DNA of 64,000 nucleotides. Source: Sorangium aterium. GTDB taxonomy: Bacteria; Myxococcota_A; Polyangia; Polyangiales; Polyangiaceae. Location: assembly GCF_028368935.1 (NCBI RefSeq), contig NZ_JAQNDK010000002.1, forward strand, positions 310,001 to 374,000, written 5' to 3'. The notes under the pieces were generated by a model. That model did not search any database, was not told where the DNA came from, and saw nothing but the letters and a program-made list of their open reading frames with translations. Below are positions 16,671-26,204 of this stretch, in pieces. Each line of letters begins with the position of its first letter. The first letter of the stretch is position 1. A program made the translations under genes and the position numbers.

Positions 16671-17381
16671 TCAAGAAGCGCGGCGCGCGTCCCTCGCGTC
16701 CCGCACGCGGTGGAGCACCCGCGCGATGCCGACCAGGTTCCAGCCCGCGAAGCCCACGAACAGCGCGACGAGCGCGACCGCCCAGCGCGACGCGCGCGGC
16801 GAGCTGCCGTCGATGAGCATCCAGGCGTCGTCCGTCACGGCCGTCCCCGCCTGCTCCTCCACCTCGGCGGCCAGCCGCGCGTGCCGGATGCCCGCGCTCT
16901 TGAACGGCACGAGCCGCCCCGCGAACGTGCTCGGCGGGACGAAGCGCGGGCCCTCGAACCCCTCCGGCACCCGGATCTCCACCCACAGCCCCGGGTTGCC
17001 CGCCACCGGCGCCAGCCGGAACGAGTCGCCCTCCGCGGCGCGCCCGTACCGGATCGCGCCGCGCGTCCCGAGCAGGCCGACGGCCCGCACGTAGCGGTTG
17101 GCGAGGTCCGCCTGCGGCCGCAGCGACGCGAGCTCTCCCACGTCGGTCGGCTGGCCCGGCGACAGCGCGTAACGCGCCTCCCCGAGGAGCGCGACGGCCA
17201 TCCACAGCGCGGCGATCGCGGTCGCCGCCATCAGCGCCACCGTGACCGTGCGCTCCTGCTTCGGCGGCGACGGCAGCGCGAGCAGCTCCGGATCGGGCCC
17301 CGCCACGTCGAGGCCATCGCCGCCCGCGCCGCGCGGGCCGGACGTCATGGATTCCAGGGTCGAGGTCGGGTCGGTGGGCAC
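16671..17381 (-). CDS. Two-span membrane protein of unknown function
   Basis: A 236-residue protein not recognised as a named family. It has a Gly/Pro-rich cytoplasmic start, a membrane segment VTVALMAATAIAALWMAVALL near residues 47-67, about 120 soluble residues with conserved-looking LANRYVRAVGLLGTRGAIRYGR, and a second span WAVALVALFVGFAGWNLVGI near 200-219, ending in an Arg-rich tail. It precedes the ferredoxin-like gene, suggesting the two act together at the membrane. The large central domain would face the periplasm if both ends are cytoplasmic. Confidence 0.7.
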   Translation of the reverse strand: MPTDPTSTLESMTSGPRGAGGDGLDVAGPDPELLALPSPPKQERTVTVALMAATAIAALWMAVALLGEARYALSPGQPTDVGELASLRPQADLANRYVRAVGLLGTRGAIRYGRAAEGDSFRLAPVAGNPGLWVEIRVPEGFEGPRFVPPSTFAGRLVPFKSAGIRHARLAAEVEEQAGTAVTDDAWMLIDGSSPRASRWAVALVALFVGFAGWNLVGIARVLHRVRDARDARRAS

Positions 17382-17550
17382 GCTTCGTCGAGTATATAGC
17401 CGGAGCGCCGGCCGCGGTGCACCGCCGTCTCGCCCGTCCTCGGACGAGGGGAGGAGCGGGCTCGGGCGTGGCGGCCCTGGGCGCGCAGGACGTCGGGCGC
17501 GGCACGCGAGACACGGGCGAACGACACGCTCCCGGCGTGCGTACGCGGGC

Positions 17551-18411
17551 TCAGCACCAGCACACCGGGTTGCCCGTGGCCACCGAGGCCTCGAAGACCC
17601 GCCGCAGGGAGCCGAGGATCTGCTCGAAATCGGCGATGCCCAGCGCGCGCTGCTTCACGTGGAAGGAGCGCGGATACGCCGAGCGGACGCGCCCTCTACC
17701 GTCCTGCATTCGACCGTCGGGCCAAGGAATGCACGCGCCGGGAACGGCGATCCTGGACTCGAATTCGCGTCCCGTGTCGAGGTTCCGGAGCAGCACGCGG
17801 CCGTCCTCGTGGGCCTCGGTGCGCTCGGGCTCCAGCAGGATCTGCGCGACGCGCAGGGCGCGGAACAGCTCGCAGGGCGGCGCTTCGCGGCTCTGAACGA
17901 AGAAGCCATTCACGTCGAAGCCGAGGTCGATCTGCTCCGAGCCACTCATGATGAAGATGCCGTCGTACTGCGGAATGAAGTCATAGAGCTCATCGCCGGT
18001 CTCGGAATCGACAAGGAAGGCCGAGCGGACGGAGGCGACGAGCTCGGCGAACCGCGCGAGCTCTCCCAGCGCCTGCGCGCTGGCTTCGGCCAGCATCATG
18101 CCGCCGTTCGCCGCCGGCAGCTCGGCCTGCAGCGTCGGGAAATGCTGCCAGCCGATCCGATCGAGCGCCGCCTGGAACGCCCTGAGACCTGCCCAGTTCG
18201 AGATCCACTCGGAGGCGAGGCACATGCGTGGGTGCGGGCAGCAGTCCTCAAGCCACGCATAGAACGCGTCGTGCGCGTCCCGGCGCTCCTCGGGGAGCGT
18301 CAGGCAAAGCTGCCCATCGTCATCGAACCCCACGTGCTCCGCGTGCGGGGGCGGCGTCCGCGTCGTCCCGTCGAGCCAACATCTGCACATCACGGTCGCG
18401 TCCAGGCCCAT
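17551..18411 (-). CDS. Uncharacterised protein beginning MGLDATVMCRCW
   Basis: A 286-residue soluble protein with no signal peptide or membrane segment. The opening MGLDATVMCRCW...G pattern resembles a scattered family of uncharacterised bacterial proteins known to me only by sequence. Cysteines cluster near residues 9-11 and 57-64 (EDCCPHPRMC) and again at the very end (PVCWC), which could bind metal. The middle is helical (ELARFAELVASVRSAF). It is divergent from the zinc-ribbon membrane gene. I see no catalytic motif and do not assign a function. Confidence 0.7.
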   Translation of the reverse strand: MGLDATVMCRCWLDGTTRTPPPHAEHVGFDDDGQLCLTLPEERRDAHDAFYAWLEDCCPHPRMCLASEWISNWAGLRAFQAALDRIGWQHFPTLQAELPAANGGMMLAEASAQALGELARFAELVASVRSAFLVDSETGDELYDFIPQYDGIFIMSGSEQIDLGFDVNGFFVQSREAPPCELFRALRVAQILLEPERTEAHEDGRVLLRNLDTGREFESRIAVPGACIPWPDGRMQDGRGRVRSAYPRSFHVKQRALGIADFEQILGSLRRVFEASVATGNPVCWC

Positions 18412-18738
18412 TCGTGCGCCTCTCGTGTGGCTCGCACCAGCCGGCGGGAGCCCCGCCGCGCGAGCGTCCGTCGGCGGGGCTCCGAGTCTAGCCCGTGCCT
18501 TCGCCCATCAGGAACCGCGCGGCGCGATCGCCGCGCCGGCGCCCGGACACGCGCCGGGGGGCGTCGGGGGCGGCACCCTCCCATGGGCCGGCGTGGTCGC
18601 GAGGCGCCGCACGCACCGTCGAGCGGCCCACCGCCCTCTCGGGCTGCCCTCGAGCTCGCCGCACGCTCGCCCGGCCGCGGCGCAGGGGGCCGCGCCGCGC
18701 GCTTGCCCGCAAGCGGCGCCTTGCCTAGCCTAGCCGCG
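18412..18738. other. Divergent intergenic region
   Basis: About 330 bases between two divergent genes. The only signal I see is the TAGCCT box at 18726-18731, seven bases before the next start. Confidence 0.5.
18726..18731 (+). promoter_or_regulatory. Possible -10 box of zinc-ribbon membrane protein
   Basis: TAGCCT (TANNNT) lies seven bases before the ATG; no Shine-Dalgarno sequence, so possibly leaderless. Confidence 0.35.
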
Positions 18739-19281
18739 ATGCCCTCGAAGAACGACAGCTCCATCGTGTGCCCGTCATGCGGCGCGAACAACGCCTCCGT
18801 GACGGCGAGCGGGCGCTGCATCGCGTGCGGCGCCAGGATGGGCTCGCTCGCGCCTTTCCGCGACTCCGAGCTCGATCGCCACCGCCGCTACCAGCAGGAG
18901 GGCTTCTCGATCCTCTGGTGCCTCATCGCCCTCGTCCTGCAGAGCGTGCTCACCGCGGCCCTCGTCGGCGGCCTCCCCATGATCGTGCAGCAGCTCGACT
19001 TCGAGGGGTCGAACGGGATGATCGTCGCCATCCCCGTCTGGTTCATCGGCGGCGTCCTCCTCGGCATGATCTCGCCCGGCAAGACGTTCCTCGAGCCGGT
19101 CGTCGCGTCGTTCCTCGTCGCGATCCCGACCGTGTTCTACCTCCTGCACAGCCAGACCGTCCGGACGATGCCGCTGTTCATGTACGTGATCATGGCGCTC
19201 ATCGGCGTGCTCTTCACGCTGATCGGCTCCTACCTCGGCGAGCGCATCCAGATGGGCCCGCCCGCGAAGCCGGCCGACTGA
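18739..19281 (+). CDS. Zinc-ribbon, four-span membrane protein
   Basis: A 180-residue protein. An N-terminal zinc ribbon has two CxxC pairs (CPSCG and CIACG) 13 residues apart. Four hydrophobic segments follow, at about residues 58-80, 88-110, 115-138 and 142-165, the last ending GVLFTLIGSYLGERI. I do not recognise a named family. The start at 18739 is the first ATG before the ribbon; the long frame upstream is unlike protein. It may be co-transcribed with the small lipoprotein gene 134 bases downstream. Confidence 0.75.
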   Translation: MPSKNDSSIVCPSCGANNASVTASGRCIACGARMGSLAPFRDSELDRHRRYQQEGFSILWCLIALVLQSVLTAALVGGLPMIVQQLDFEGSNGMIVAIPVWFIGGVLLGMISPGKTFLEPVVASFLVAIPTVFYLLHSQTVRTMPLFMYVIMALIGVLFTLIGSYLGERIQMGPPAKPAD

Positions 19282-19415
19282 GGGCGCCCAGCGTGACGAC
19301 GAGGCCCGGCGCGACGGGCAGCGCAGAGGCGGCAGGCGCAGCAGGGGCAGCGAAGGCGGCAGGGGCGGCAGGCGCAGCAGGGACGGCGGGCGCAGCTGGG
19401 ACGGCCGTCCGGCGG

Positions 19416-19853
19416 ATGGCTTTAGCGAAGCGGATCGCCGCGGTGCTCGCCGCCGTCGCCATGGCCCAGGCGGCGCCCGGATGCGGCCGGTCGGCCGAGC
19501 AGCAGGAGGCGGACGCGCTCCTGCATGCGATCGACGTCCTCCGCGATGCGCCGAGCGAGCCTCGCGAAGCGCGCGAGGCGCTGCTGGCGGAGCTCGAGCG
19601 CCAGCCCGCATCGACGCCGCCTGCCGCGAGCGCCAAGGACACGTGCGCGCGGGCCTACCGCCTGCTGCTCGACGCGACGGCCGCCGAGGCGCGCGTCCGC
19701 GCCCTGCTCGAGGCGCCCGACGGGGCCGCCGGGCCCGGCGCGCTGGCGGATCTCGCCGCGGCGGACGCCAAGGTCAAGGAGAGCGCCGAGGTCATGCCGA
19801 GGTGCGCCGAGGCGCTCGCGATCCTCCGCCGCTCGGGCCGGCGCGGGATGTGA
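19416..19853 (+). CDS. Small alanine-rich lipoprotein or secreted protein
   Basis: A 145-residue protein with a signal peptide AKRIAAVLAAVAMAQAAPGC; the Cys after APG could be a weak lipobox. The mature part is helical, Ala/Glu/Arg-rich, with two further cysteines (DTCARAYR and MPRCAEAL) spaced to bond two helices. No family recognised. It lies between the zinc-ribbon membrane gene and ffh, in a stretch with GC-rich direct repeats on both sides. Confidence 0.6.
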   Translation: MALAKRIAAVLAAVAMAQAAPGCGRSAEQQEADALLHAIDVLRDAPSEPREAREALLAELERQPASTPPAASAKDTCARAYRLLLDATAAEARVRALLEAPDGAAGPGALADLAAADAKVKESAEVMPRCAEALAILRRSGRRGM

Positions 19854-19866
19854 CGGGCCGCGTCGA

Positions 19867-19924
19867 GGCGCCCGCGTCGGCCGAGGCCGCGTCGACGGCG
19901 CCCGCGTCGGCCGAGGCCGCGTCG
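19867..19924. repeat. 28-base direct repeat, 30-base period
   Basis: Two identical 28-base copies (19867-19894 and 19897-19924) separated by two bases, just after the small lipoprotein gene and ahead of ffh. Related GCGTCGGCC blocks continue for about 20 bases. Confidence 0.7.
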
Positions 19925-20068
19925 GCCGCGTCCGCGTCGCCCGAGGCGCCCGCGCCGCGCGCCCCCGGGGAGGGGCGCCGGCCGCGCCCGCGCCGCGCCG
20001 CGTGCGGCGTTTTGAAGAGGGCAAGGGCATCCGCGCTCGCGGTCCCCTGTGCTAAGACCCGCCCTGCC

Positions 20069-21709
20069 ATGTTCGACACGCTGACACGGGGCTTTCGTCA
20101 GGCCAGAAACCGCCTCGCCGGGCTCACGGAGCTCACCGCGGGCAACATCGACGTCGCGCTCCGCGAGGTAAGGCTCAGCCTGCTCGAGGCGGACGTCGAG
20201 ATCGGGGTGGTCAAGGCGTTCCTTGCCCGGGTCAAGGAGGCCGCGGTCGGCCGCACCCTGGAGACGCGCGTGAAGCACGCCGGCGAGGTCCACCAGGTCT
20301 CGGCGAGCGACCACTTCATCAAGATCTGCCACGACGAGCTCGAGGCGATGATGACCCACGAGGGCGACGAGATCGCCTGGGCCGACGGCGGGCCCACGGG
20401 CATCATGATGGTCGGCCTCCAGGGCTCCGGGAAGACGACGAGCTGCGCGAAGCTCTCGCGCTACCTCGAGAAGCAGGGGAAGAAGCCGCTGCTCGTCGCG
20501 GCCGACATGCAGCGCCCCGCGGCCGTCGAGCAGCTCAAGGTCCTCGGCGAGTCGCTCAAGATCCCCGTGTTCAACATCCCGGGCGAGTCGCCGGTCGCCA
20601 TCTGCGCCGCCGCCCGCGGCGAGGCGAAGCGGCTCGGCCGTGACGTCATCATCTACGACACCGCCGGCCGCCTCGCGATCGACGAGCCGCTCATGCAGGA
20701 GCTCGCGCAGATCAAGGACGCGACCAAGCCGGAGAACATCTTCCTCGTGGTCGACGCGATGATCGGCCAGGACGCCGTGAAGACGGCGCGCGGCTTCAAC
20801 GAGCGGCTGTCGATCGGCGGCGTCGTGCTGACGAAGCTCGACGGCGACGCCCGCGGCGGCGCGGCGCTCAGCATCAAGGAGGTGACGGGCGCGCCCGTGC
20901 TCTTCACCGGCATCGGCGAGACGACGGACAAGTTCGAGCCGTTCCGCGCCGACGGCATGGCGAGCCGCATCCTCGGCATGGGCGACGTCGTCGGCCTCAT
21001 GCAGGACTTCGAGGAGGTCGTCGACCAGAAGAAGGCCGAGAAGGACGCCGCGCGGATGCTCCAGGGCGACTTCACGCTCGAGGACTTCCTCGATCAGGTG
21101 CGGATGATCCAGAAGATGGGATCGCTGAAGGATCTCGTCGACAAGCTGCCCCTCGGCGGCATGTTCCCGGGCGGCCTGCCCCAGGACGTGAACCTCGACG
21201 ACCGGGAGCTCGTCCGCATCGAGGCGATCATCCAGTCGATGACCCGCTTCGAGAAGAGCGACCCGTACGCGCTGGTCCGCGAGCCGAAGCGGGTGGAGCG
21301 CATCGCGAAGGGCTCGGGCTCGAAGCCCGAGGCCGTGAGCGAGCTCGTCCAGAAGTTCCTGTTCATGCGCCAGATGATGAGCGGCCTCGGCCAGAACATG
21401 GGCCTCATGGGCAAGATCCCCGGCATGAAGCAGATGGCCATGGCCAAGAACATGCGGGAGATGCAGAAGCAGATGATGGCCGGCGGCGGCCTGCCCGGGA
21501 TGGGGATGCCGGGCATGGGCTTTCCGGGGATGGGCTTCCCGGGCATGGGGATGCCCGGGCTGGGGATGCCGGGCATGGGCGGCTTCCCGGGCGCCGGCGC
21601 CGGGGGCCCGAACATGACGAAGATGAAGACGCTCAGCGCCTCCGAGCGCAACGCGAAGAAGGCGCAGCGCAAGCGCGAGCGCGACGCCCGCAAGAAGGGG
21701 CGGAAGTAG
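20069..21709 (+). CDS. ffh: Signal recognition particle protein Ffh
   Basis: A 546-residue SRP54 GTPase that targets ribosomes making membrane proteins to FtsY/SecYEG. The N domain starts MFDTLTRGFRQARNRLAGLT with the conserved ALLEADV-like RLSLLEADVEIGVVKAFL. The G domain shows GLQGSGKTTSCAKLSRYL (P-loop), the DMQRPAAVEQL insertion element, DTAGRL and TKLDGDARGG. The methionine-rich M domain contains SMTRFEKSDP and ends in an unusually long tail of repeated M/L/F-PGMG units followed by a basic KRERDARKKGRK end. It is about 90 residues longer than typical Ffh. No 4.5S RNA gene is visible nearby. Confidence 0.96.
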   Translation: MFDTLTRGFRQARNRLAGLTELTAGNIDVALREVRLSLLEADVEIGVVKAFLARVKEAAVGRTLETRVKHAGEVHQVSASDHFIKICHDELEAMMTHEGDEIAWADGGPTGIMMVGLQGSGKTTSCAKLSRYLEKQGKKPLLVAADMQRPAAVEQLKVLGESLKIPVFNIPGESPVAICAAARGEAKRLGRDVIIYDTAGRLAIDEPLMQELAQIKDATKPENIFLVVDAMIGQDAVKTARGFNERLSIGGVVLTKLDGDARGGAALSIKEVTGAPVLFTGIGETTDKFEPFRADGMASRILGMGDVVGLMQDFEEVVDQKKAEKDAARMLQGDFTLEDFLDQVRMIQKMGSLKDLVDKLPLGGMFPGGLPQDVNLDDRELVRIEAIIQSMTRFEKSDPYALVREPKRVERIAKGSGSKPEAVSELVQKFLFMRQMMSGLGQNMGLMGKIPGMKQMAMAKNMREMQKQMMAGGGLPGMGMPGMGFPGMGFPGMGMPGLGMPGMGGFPGAGAGGPNMTKMKTLSASERNAKKAQRKRERDARKKGRK

Positions 21710-21719
21710 CGGCGGCCGC

Positions 21720-22778
21720 GTGCGCGGGCCCTGCGGCCGGCGGCGCGTTGCTGACGGTGCGCACGGCCCGCACGGCGCGCACGCTCGCGCGCGGGCGCTC
21801 GCGCTTGTCGCCGTGGCCTTCGCCGCCGCGTGCTCCCGGGGCGGCGGGGGCGAGCAGGAGGCGGCGCCGTCCGGGGCGACGGGTCGCTCGCCAGCGCCGG
21901 CGAGCAGCGGCGCGGGCGCCGGGCAGAGTCAGAGACGACCGCCCGCTCTCGTGAAAGAGCTCTCGGTGCGCAAGCTCGCGCCCGGCGCGGCGATCGTCAT
22001 CGACGGCCGCCTCGACGAGCCGGCGTGGCAGGCCGCGGCGACGACAGGCCCGTTCGTCAACGTGGGCACGGGCCGCGAGGATCGGTCGCTGCCGACGCAG
22101 GGCGAGGCGCGGCTGCTCTGGGACGACGGGTTCCTCTACGTCGGATTCGACGTCAGCGACAGGACGCTCACCGGCGGGTTCCCCGAGGGCGCGCGGGATC
22201 CGCACCTGTGGGAGCGGGATACCGTCGAGGTGATGATCGATCCGGACGGAGACGGAGATAATAAAGACTATTACGAAATCCAGATAAACCCTCAGAACCT
22301 CGTCTTCGACTCGCAGTTCGACGACTACAACGCTCCAAGGGGCGGCCCGAGCGGGCCTTTCGGTCATGAGGAGTGGAGCGCGGGGCTCGCGAGCGCGGTC
22401 GCGCTGGGAGGGACGCTCGACGACGACTCGGACGAGGACCGGGGGTATGTCGTCGAGGCGAAGATCCCGTGGAGCTCGTTCGCGAAGGCGAAGGCCGCGC
22501 CGCCGGCGCCGGGGGACGCGTGGCGGATGAACTTCTACGCCATGCAGAACAACGGCGGGGCGGCGTGGTCGCCCATCCTGGGGCAGGGGAACTTCCACAG
22601 GGCGCGGCGGTTCGGTCGGGTCCGGTTCGTCGCGGCCGAAGGTGAGACGGGCGGCGCGGGGGCGTCCGCGCGCGACGCCGGCGCGGCGCCCTCGGCGGCG
22701 CCGCTGGGCGCGGCAGGCGCCAGGCCGGGCGCCGCGGCGCCCTCCGCATCGGCAGGCCCTCAGCACCTCGTGCGATAG
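21720..22778 (+). CDS. Lipoprotein with CBM9-like carbohydrate-binding domain
   Basis: A 352-residue predicted lipoprotein. A signal peptide (ALALVAVAFAAACSRG) leads to a Gly/Ser/Ala-rich spacer, then about 200 residues matching the family 9 carbohydrate-binding-like fold: IDGRLDEPAWQAAATTGPFV, ARLLWDDGFLYVGFDVSD, the calcium/ligand motif LWERDTVEVMIDPDGDGDNK and YYEIQINPQNLVFDSQFDD, plus GYVVEAKIPWSSF. Such domains bind glycans or act as sensors at the cell surface. The GTG start is 10 bases after ffh, so it may be co-transcribed. The 3' end overlaps the convergent BON gene by 19 bases. Confidence 0.8.
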   Translation: MRGPCGRRRVADGAHGPHGAHARARALALVAVAFAAACSRGGGGEQEAAPSGATGRSPAPASSGAGAGQSQRRPPALVKELSVRKLAPGAAIVIDGRLDEPAWQAAATTGPFVNVGTGREDRSLPTQGEARLLWDDGFLYVGFDVSDRTLTGGFPEGARDPHLWERDTVEVMIDPDGDGDNKDYYEIQINPQNLVFDSQFDDYNAPRGGPSGPFGHEEWSAGLASAVALGGTLDDDSDEDRGYVVEAKIPWSSFAKAKAAPPAPGDAWRMNFYAMQNNGGAAWSPILGQGNFHRARRFGRVRFVAAEGETGGAGASARDAGAAPSAAPLGAAGARPGAAAPSASAGPQHLVR

Positions 22779-23722
22779 GCGCCAGCGCGCGGGCTCAGAT
22801 CCGGGCCGTGTGGCTCGCCGTCGGGCGTGGCGCCCCCTGCCGTGCCCGCCAGCGCGGCATCACCCATCGTGCCCGTTGTGGCGGTCGAGCGGGTCGTCGA
22901 CTCCATCCCTCGTTGGACCCGGATCCTGTTGTGCACGTCCTCGACGCCCCGCGTGCCCTCGGCGACGAGCTCGATGATGCGCTTGTGGTGGCGCTGGGGC
23001 ACTGTGCCCTCGAGGATGACCTCGTTGTTCTCCACCTGGACCGTGACGTCGCTCACGTCGATGTCGTGGCGCTCCGAGAGCGTCTCGCAGATGTCCTCCT
23101 GGATGCGCGCGTCGGAGCGCTTGTAGCCCTTCGGTCCGCGGCCGAACGCTCTGCGCACGCGGTCTCCGATCTCGCCGAGCGCGTGGCCGACGCTCTCCAG
23201 CGCCGAGTGGCCGGATTCGCCGAGATCGTGGCTCTCGTCGCGGTACGCGCCGCCGCGCCAGGCCGCATCGGGACCGTAGTCGGGGTTCACGACGCGGGTC
23301 ATGCCAAGGTAATAGGCGCCGCCGAGGTTGAAGTTGTAGGCGCTGCCCACAGCGGGAAGGGGATTGCCGCCGAAGCTGTGGCCGTCATCGCGGCCGCCGA
23401 CGTGATCGCCGCCGCGGTCGTCGTGGGGCCAGCCGCGCTCCTGGTCACCGGGACGACTGTCGCTGTTGGCGAAGCGACCGTCGCCGGACGCGCGGCGCAT
23501 GGGGTCGCGGTGCGTCGCGGGCTCACCCGTGCGAGCGTGCTCGCGGCCCCCATCGCGGCCGTCGCGCGGCGCGGCCCCGTGATCGTAGATCGGGCCCGCG
23601 CTGCGGCGCTCGTCGCGAGGATAGCCGCGCTCGGTGAAATGGCCCCGGTCGTCTCTGTAGCGCTGATCCCAACCGGGCTCATTTCGTCCATAGCCTGTGT
23701 CCCTGTCGAATCGATCTCGCAT
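22760..23722 (-). CDS. BON-domain protein with Arg/Asp-rich N-terminus
   Basis: A 320-residue protein. Residues 1-120 are very polar (Arg, Asp, Gly, Tyr, His) with repeats of RD/DR pairs and no signal peptide. A BON domain (OsmY/transport-associated fold, thought to bind phospholipid or envelope surfaces) lies at about 200-275: SDARIQEDICETLSERHDID, VQVENNEVILEGTVPQRHHK and GVEDVHNRIRV. A perfect AGGAGG lies seven bases before the ATG, one of the strongest ribosome sites in the window. Possibly an osmotic or general stress protein, by family analogy only. Confidence 0.82.
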   Translation of the reverse strand: MRDRFDRDTGYGRNEPGWDQRYRDDRGHFTERGYPRDERRSAGPIYDHGAAPRDGRDGGREHARTGEPATHRDPMRRASGDGRFANSDSRPGDQERGWPHDDRGGDHVGGRDDGHSFGGNPLPAVGSAYNFNLGGAYYLGMTRVVNPDYGPDAAWRGGAYRDESHDLGESGHSALESVGHALGEIGDRVRRAFGRGPKGYKRSDARIQEDICETLSERHDIDVSDVTVQVENNEVILEGTVPQRHHKRIIELVAEGTRGVEDVHNRIRVQRGMESTTRSTATTGTMGDAALAGTAGGATPDGEPHGPDLSPRAGAYRTRC

Positions 23723-24085
23723 CCTGCGCCTCCTTTCTTCCTTGCGAGCACTGCTCCTTCAACACGTCTCCGCCGCGCGACAGCGCTGCGCGACAGAACG
23801 CGCCAGCCTGGTAGCGTGGATCGCGAAGATGGGTCGCGTCGGCGCCCTCTGCCACCGGGGAGAACCCTTCGTCTCGCGCCCGGGCGATCCCGAAAATGAC
23901 GATTCATCGGATCAGCACAGAAGAGCTTGCCTTGAGCGCCTTTCCGCCTCTCGTGGCAGGACACGGCACACCCGCCCTCCCCATAAGGGCTGGGGCGGCG
24001 CCGCGCCCCCTGGGGCCGGAACCCTCCGTCACGGGCCCAGCAAAGCCGGCCCATGCACCCCCGGCTGCGCTAAGCTCCGCGCCCT
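23723..24085. other. Divergent intergenic region BON/ABC-F
   Basis: About 360 bases without a supported gene, containing the strong BON ribosome-binding site at its left edge and a TAAGCT box at its right edge. Confidence 0.5.
24071..24076 (+). promoter_or_regulatory. Possible -10 box of the Uup-like gene
   Basis: TAAGCT (TANNNT) lies nine bases before the GTG start with no Shine-Dalgarno sequence, as in other probable leaderless genes here. Confidence 0.4.
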
Positions 24086-26062
24086 GTGCCCGTCCTCACC
24101 GCTCACGATCTCCACAAATCCTTCGGTCCCCAGACGATCCTCGACGGCGTCTCGGTCAACATCCGCACCGGCGAGCGCGTGGGCCTGGTCGGCGTCAACG
24201 GCTCCGGCAAGAGCACGCTCGCCCGCATCCTCGCCGGGGTCGAGCAGGCCGACAGCGGCACCATCGCGCGCCGCCGCGGCGCCGAGATCGGCGTCCTCTC
24301 GCAGGATCCGGTCTTCGAGCCGACCGACACCGCGCGCGACGTGGTGCTCGCCGGGCTCTCCGCCTGGCACGCCGCCAAGGCCCGCCACGACGAGGTGAGC
24401 CGGGCGCTCGCGGCCGGCTCGGGGGACGCCGAGGCGCTCCTCGCCGAGCAGGCCGAGGCCGGGGCCGACGTCGAGCGGCTGGGCGGGTGGGACATGATGC
24501 ACCAGGTCGACGCCATCATCGGCCACGTCGGCGTCACCCGGCCCGACGCGCCCATGAGCGTGCTCAGCGGCGGCGACCGCAGGCGCGTCGCGCTCGCCCG
24601 CCTCCTCGTGTCGCGGCCCGCCCTCGCCGTGCTCGACGAGCCCAGCAACCACCTCGACGTCGAGACCGTCGAGTGGCTCGAGCGCTACCTCGTCGAGGAG
24701 CACCCCGGCGCGCTCCTCCTCATCACCCACGACCGCTACCTGCTCGACCGCGTCGCGGAGCGCACCCTCGAGATCGACAAGGGCAAGGTCTACAGCTACG
24801 ACGGCGGCTACGAGGAGTACCTCGAGCAGAAGGCCGAGCGCCTCGCGCTCGAGGCGCGCACCGAGTCGAACCGGCAGAACTTCCTGCGCACCGAGCTCGA
24901 GTGGCTCAGGCGGCAGCCGAAGGCGCGCACCGGCAAGCAGAAGGCCCGCATCCAGCGCGCCGAGACGACCAAGAGCGCGCCGCCGCCCAAGGCCGAGCGA
25001 ACCGCGCAGCTCTCGGTGGAGTCGGTGCGCACCGGCAAGACCATCCTCGAGCTGAAGAAGCTCGGCCTCTCGCTCGACGGCAAATGGCTCGTGCGCGGCC
25101 TCGACTTCACCCTGACCAAGGGCGAGCGCGTCGGCATCGTCGGCCGCAACGGCACGGGCAAGACCACGATGCTCCGCGCGATCCTCGGCCAGCTCGGCGC
25201 CGAAGGCGACGGCGCCGCCGCCGAGGGGCCCCGCATGGAAGGCGAGGTCGTGCTCGGAAAGAACTCGAGCGTCGCCTACTTCGACCAGCACAGGAGCGGG
25301 CTCGACCTCGACAAATCGATCTTCGAGAACATCGCGGGCTCGCACACGCGCGTCGAGGTGGGCGGCCGATCCATGGACGTGCGCAGCTACCTGGAGCGGT
25401 TCCTGTTCGATCCGAACAAGGCGCGGCAGCCGGTGGGCTCGCTCTCCGGCGGTGAGCGGGCGCGGGTCGCCCTGGCGAAGATGCTCACCCAGAGCGTCAA
25501 CGTGATCATCCTCGACGAGCCCACGAACGATCTCGACGTGATGACCCTCGCCGCGCTCGAGGAGATGCTCATCGAGCTCGACGGCTCGGCGCTCGTCGTG
25601 ACCCACGACCGCTGGTTCCTGAACCGGGTGGCGACCTCGATCCTCGCGTTCGAGGGCGACGGCCGGGTCGTGCGGTACGCGGGCAACTACGACGCCTACC
25701 GCGAGCAGCGCGCGAACGCGGCGCTCGAGAGCGAGGCCGAGGCCCGGGCTGCGAAGGCCCAGGCGGCGGAGGCCCGGCCGGCGGCGGCGCCGGCGAAGCC
25801 CGCCGCGCGGGCCGGCGACAAACCGAAGCTCACGTTCGCGGAGCGGACGGAGCTCGACGGCATCGTGGGGCGCATCGACGCGGCCGAGCAGAAGGTCGCC
25901 GAGCTCGAGGCGAAGCTCGCCGACCCGACGCTCTACGCGAGCCGCGGCGCGGACGTGGCGGCGCTGCTCTCGGAGCTCGAGCGCGCCAAGCAGGAGGCGG
26001 CGCGCCTGGTCAGCCGCTGGGAGGAGCTCGAGACGAAGCGCGAGGCCGCCGGCAAGGCGTGA
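24086..26062 (+). CDS. ABC-F ATPase, Uup-like
   Basis: A 658-residue soluble protein with two ABC ATPase domains and no membrane segments. Domain 1 has [16 protein letters not shown], signature [15 protein letters not shown] and DEPSNHLD; domain 2 has [30 protein letters not shown] and DEPTNDLD. The signature serines, Walker B acids and the inter-domain linker (P-site tRNA interaction motif region, about 250-330) mark it as ABC-F, acting on ribosomes rather than in transport. The C-terminal coiled coil ([25 protein letters not shown]) is the hallmark of Uup, linked in other bacteria to DNA-excision and ribosome quality phenotypes. GTG start. It is housekeeping-like, unlike the second ABC-F protein. 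Confidence 0.88.
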   Translation: MPVLTAHDLHKSFGPQTILDGVSVNIRTGERVGLVGVNGSGKSTLARILAGVEQADSGTIARRRGAEIGVLSQDPVFEPTDTARDVVLAGLSAWHAAKARHDEVSRALAAGSGDAEALLAEQAEAGADVERLGGWDMMHQVDAIIGHVGVTRPDAPMSVLSGGDRRRVALARLLVSRPALAVLDEPSNHLDVETVEWLERYLVEEHPGALLLITHDRYLLDRVAERTLEIDKGKVYSYDGGYEEYLEQKAERLALEARTESNRQNFLRTELEWLRRQPKARTGKQKARIQRAETTKSAPPPKAERTAQLSVESVRTGKTILELKKLGLSLDGKWLVRGLDFTLTKGERVGIVGRNGTGKTTMLRAILGQLGAEGDGAAAEGPRMEGEVVLGKNSSVAYFDQHRSGLDLDKSIFENIAGSHTRVEVGGRSMDVRSYLERFLFDPNKARQPVGSLSGGERARVALAKMLTQSVNVIILDEPTNDLDVMTLAALEEMLIELDGSALVVTHDRWFLNRVATSILAFEGDGRVVRYAGNYDAYREQRANAALESEAEARAAKAQAAEARPAAAPAKPAARAGDKPKLTFAERTELDGIVGRIDAAEQKVAELEAKLADPTLYASRGADVAALLSELERAKQEAARLVSRWEELETKREAAGKA

Positions 26063-26123
26063 CAGGGCGCGACCGAGCGCGAGGAGCGCGGCAAGGCGTG
26101 ACAGGGCGCGACCGAGCGCGAGG
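26051..26123. repeat. 34-base direct duplication over a stop codon
   Basis: The 34 bases 26051-26084, including the stop codon of the Uup-like gene, are repeated exactly at 26090-26123. A recent local duplication with no evident function. Confidence 0.8.
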
Positions 26124-26204
26124 CCGCTGGCCAGCGGTGCAGGGGGCGACCCGCCTCGCACGACGACCCTTGTCGGCGCGGCGCCGCCCGGCGACCATGG
26201 CCGC

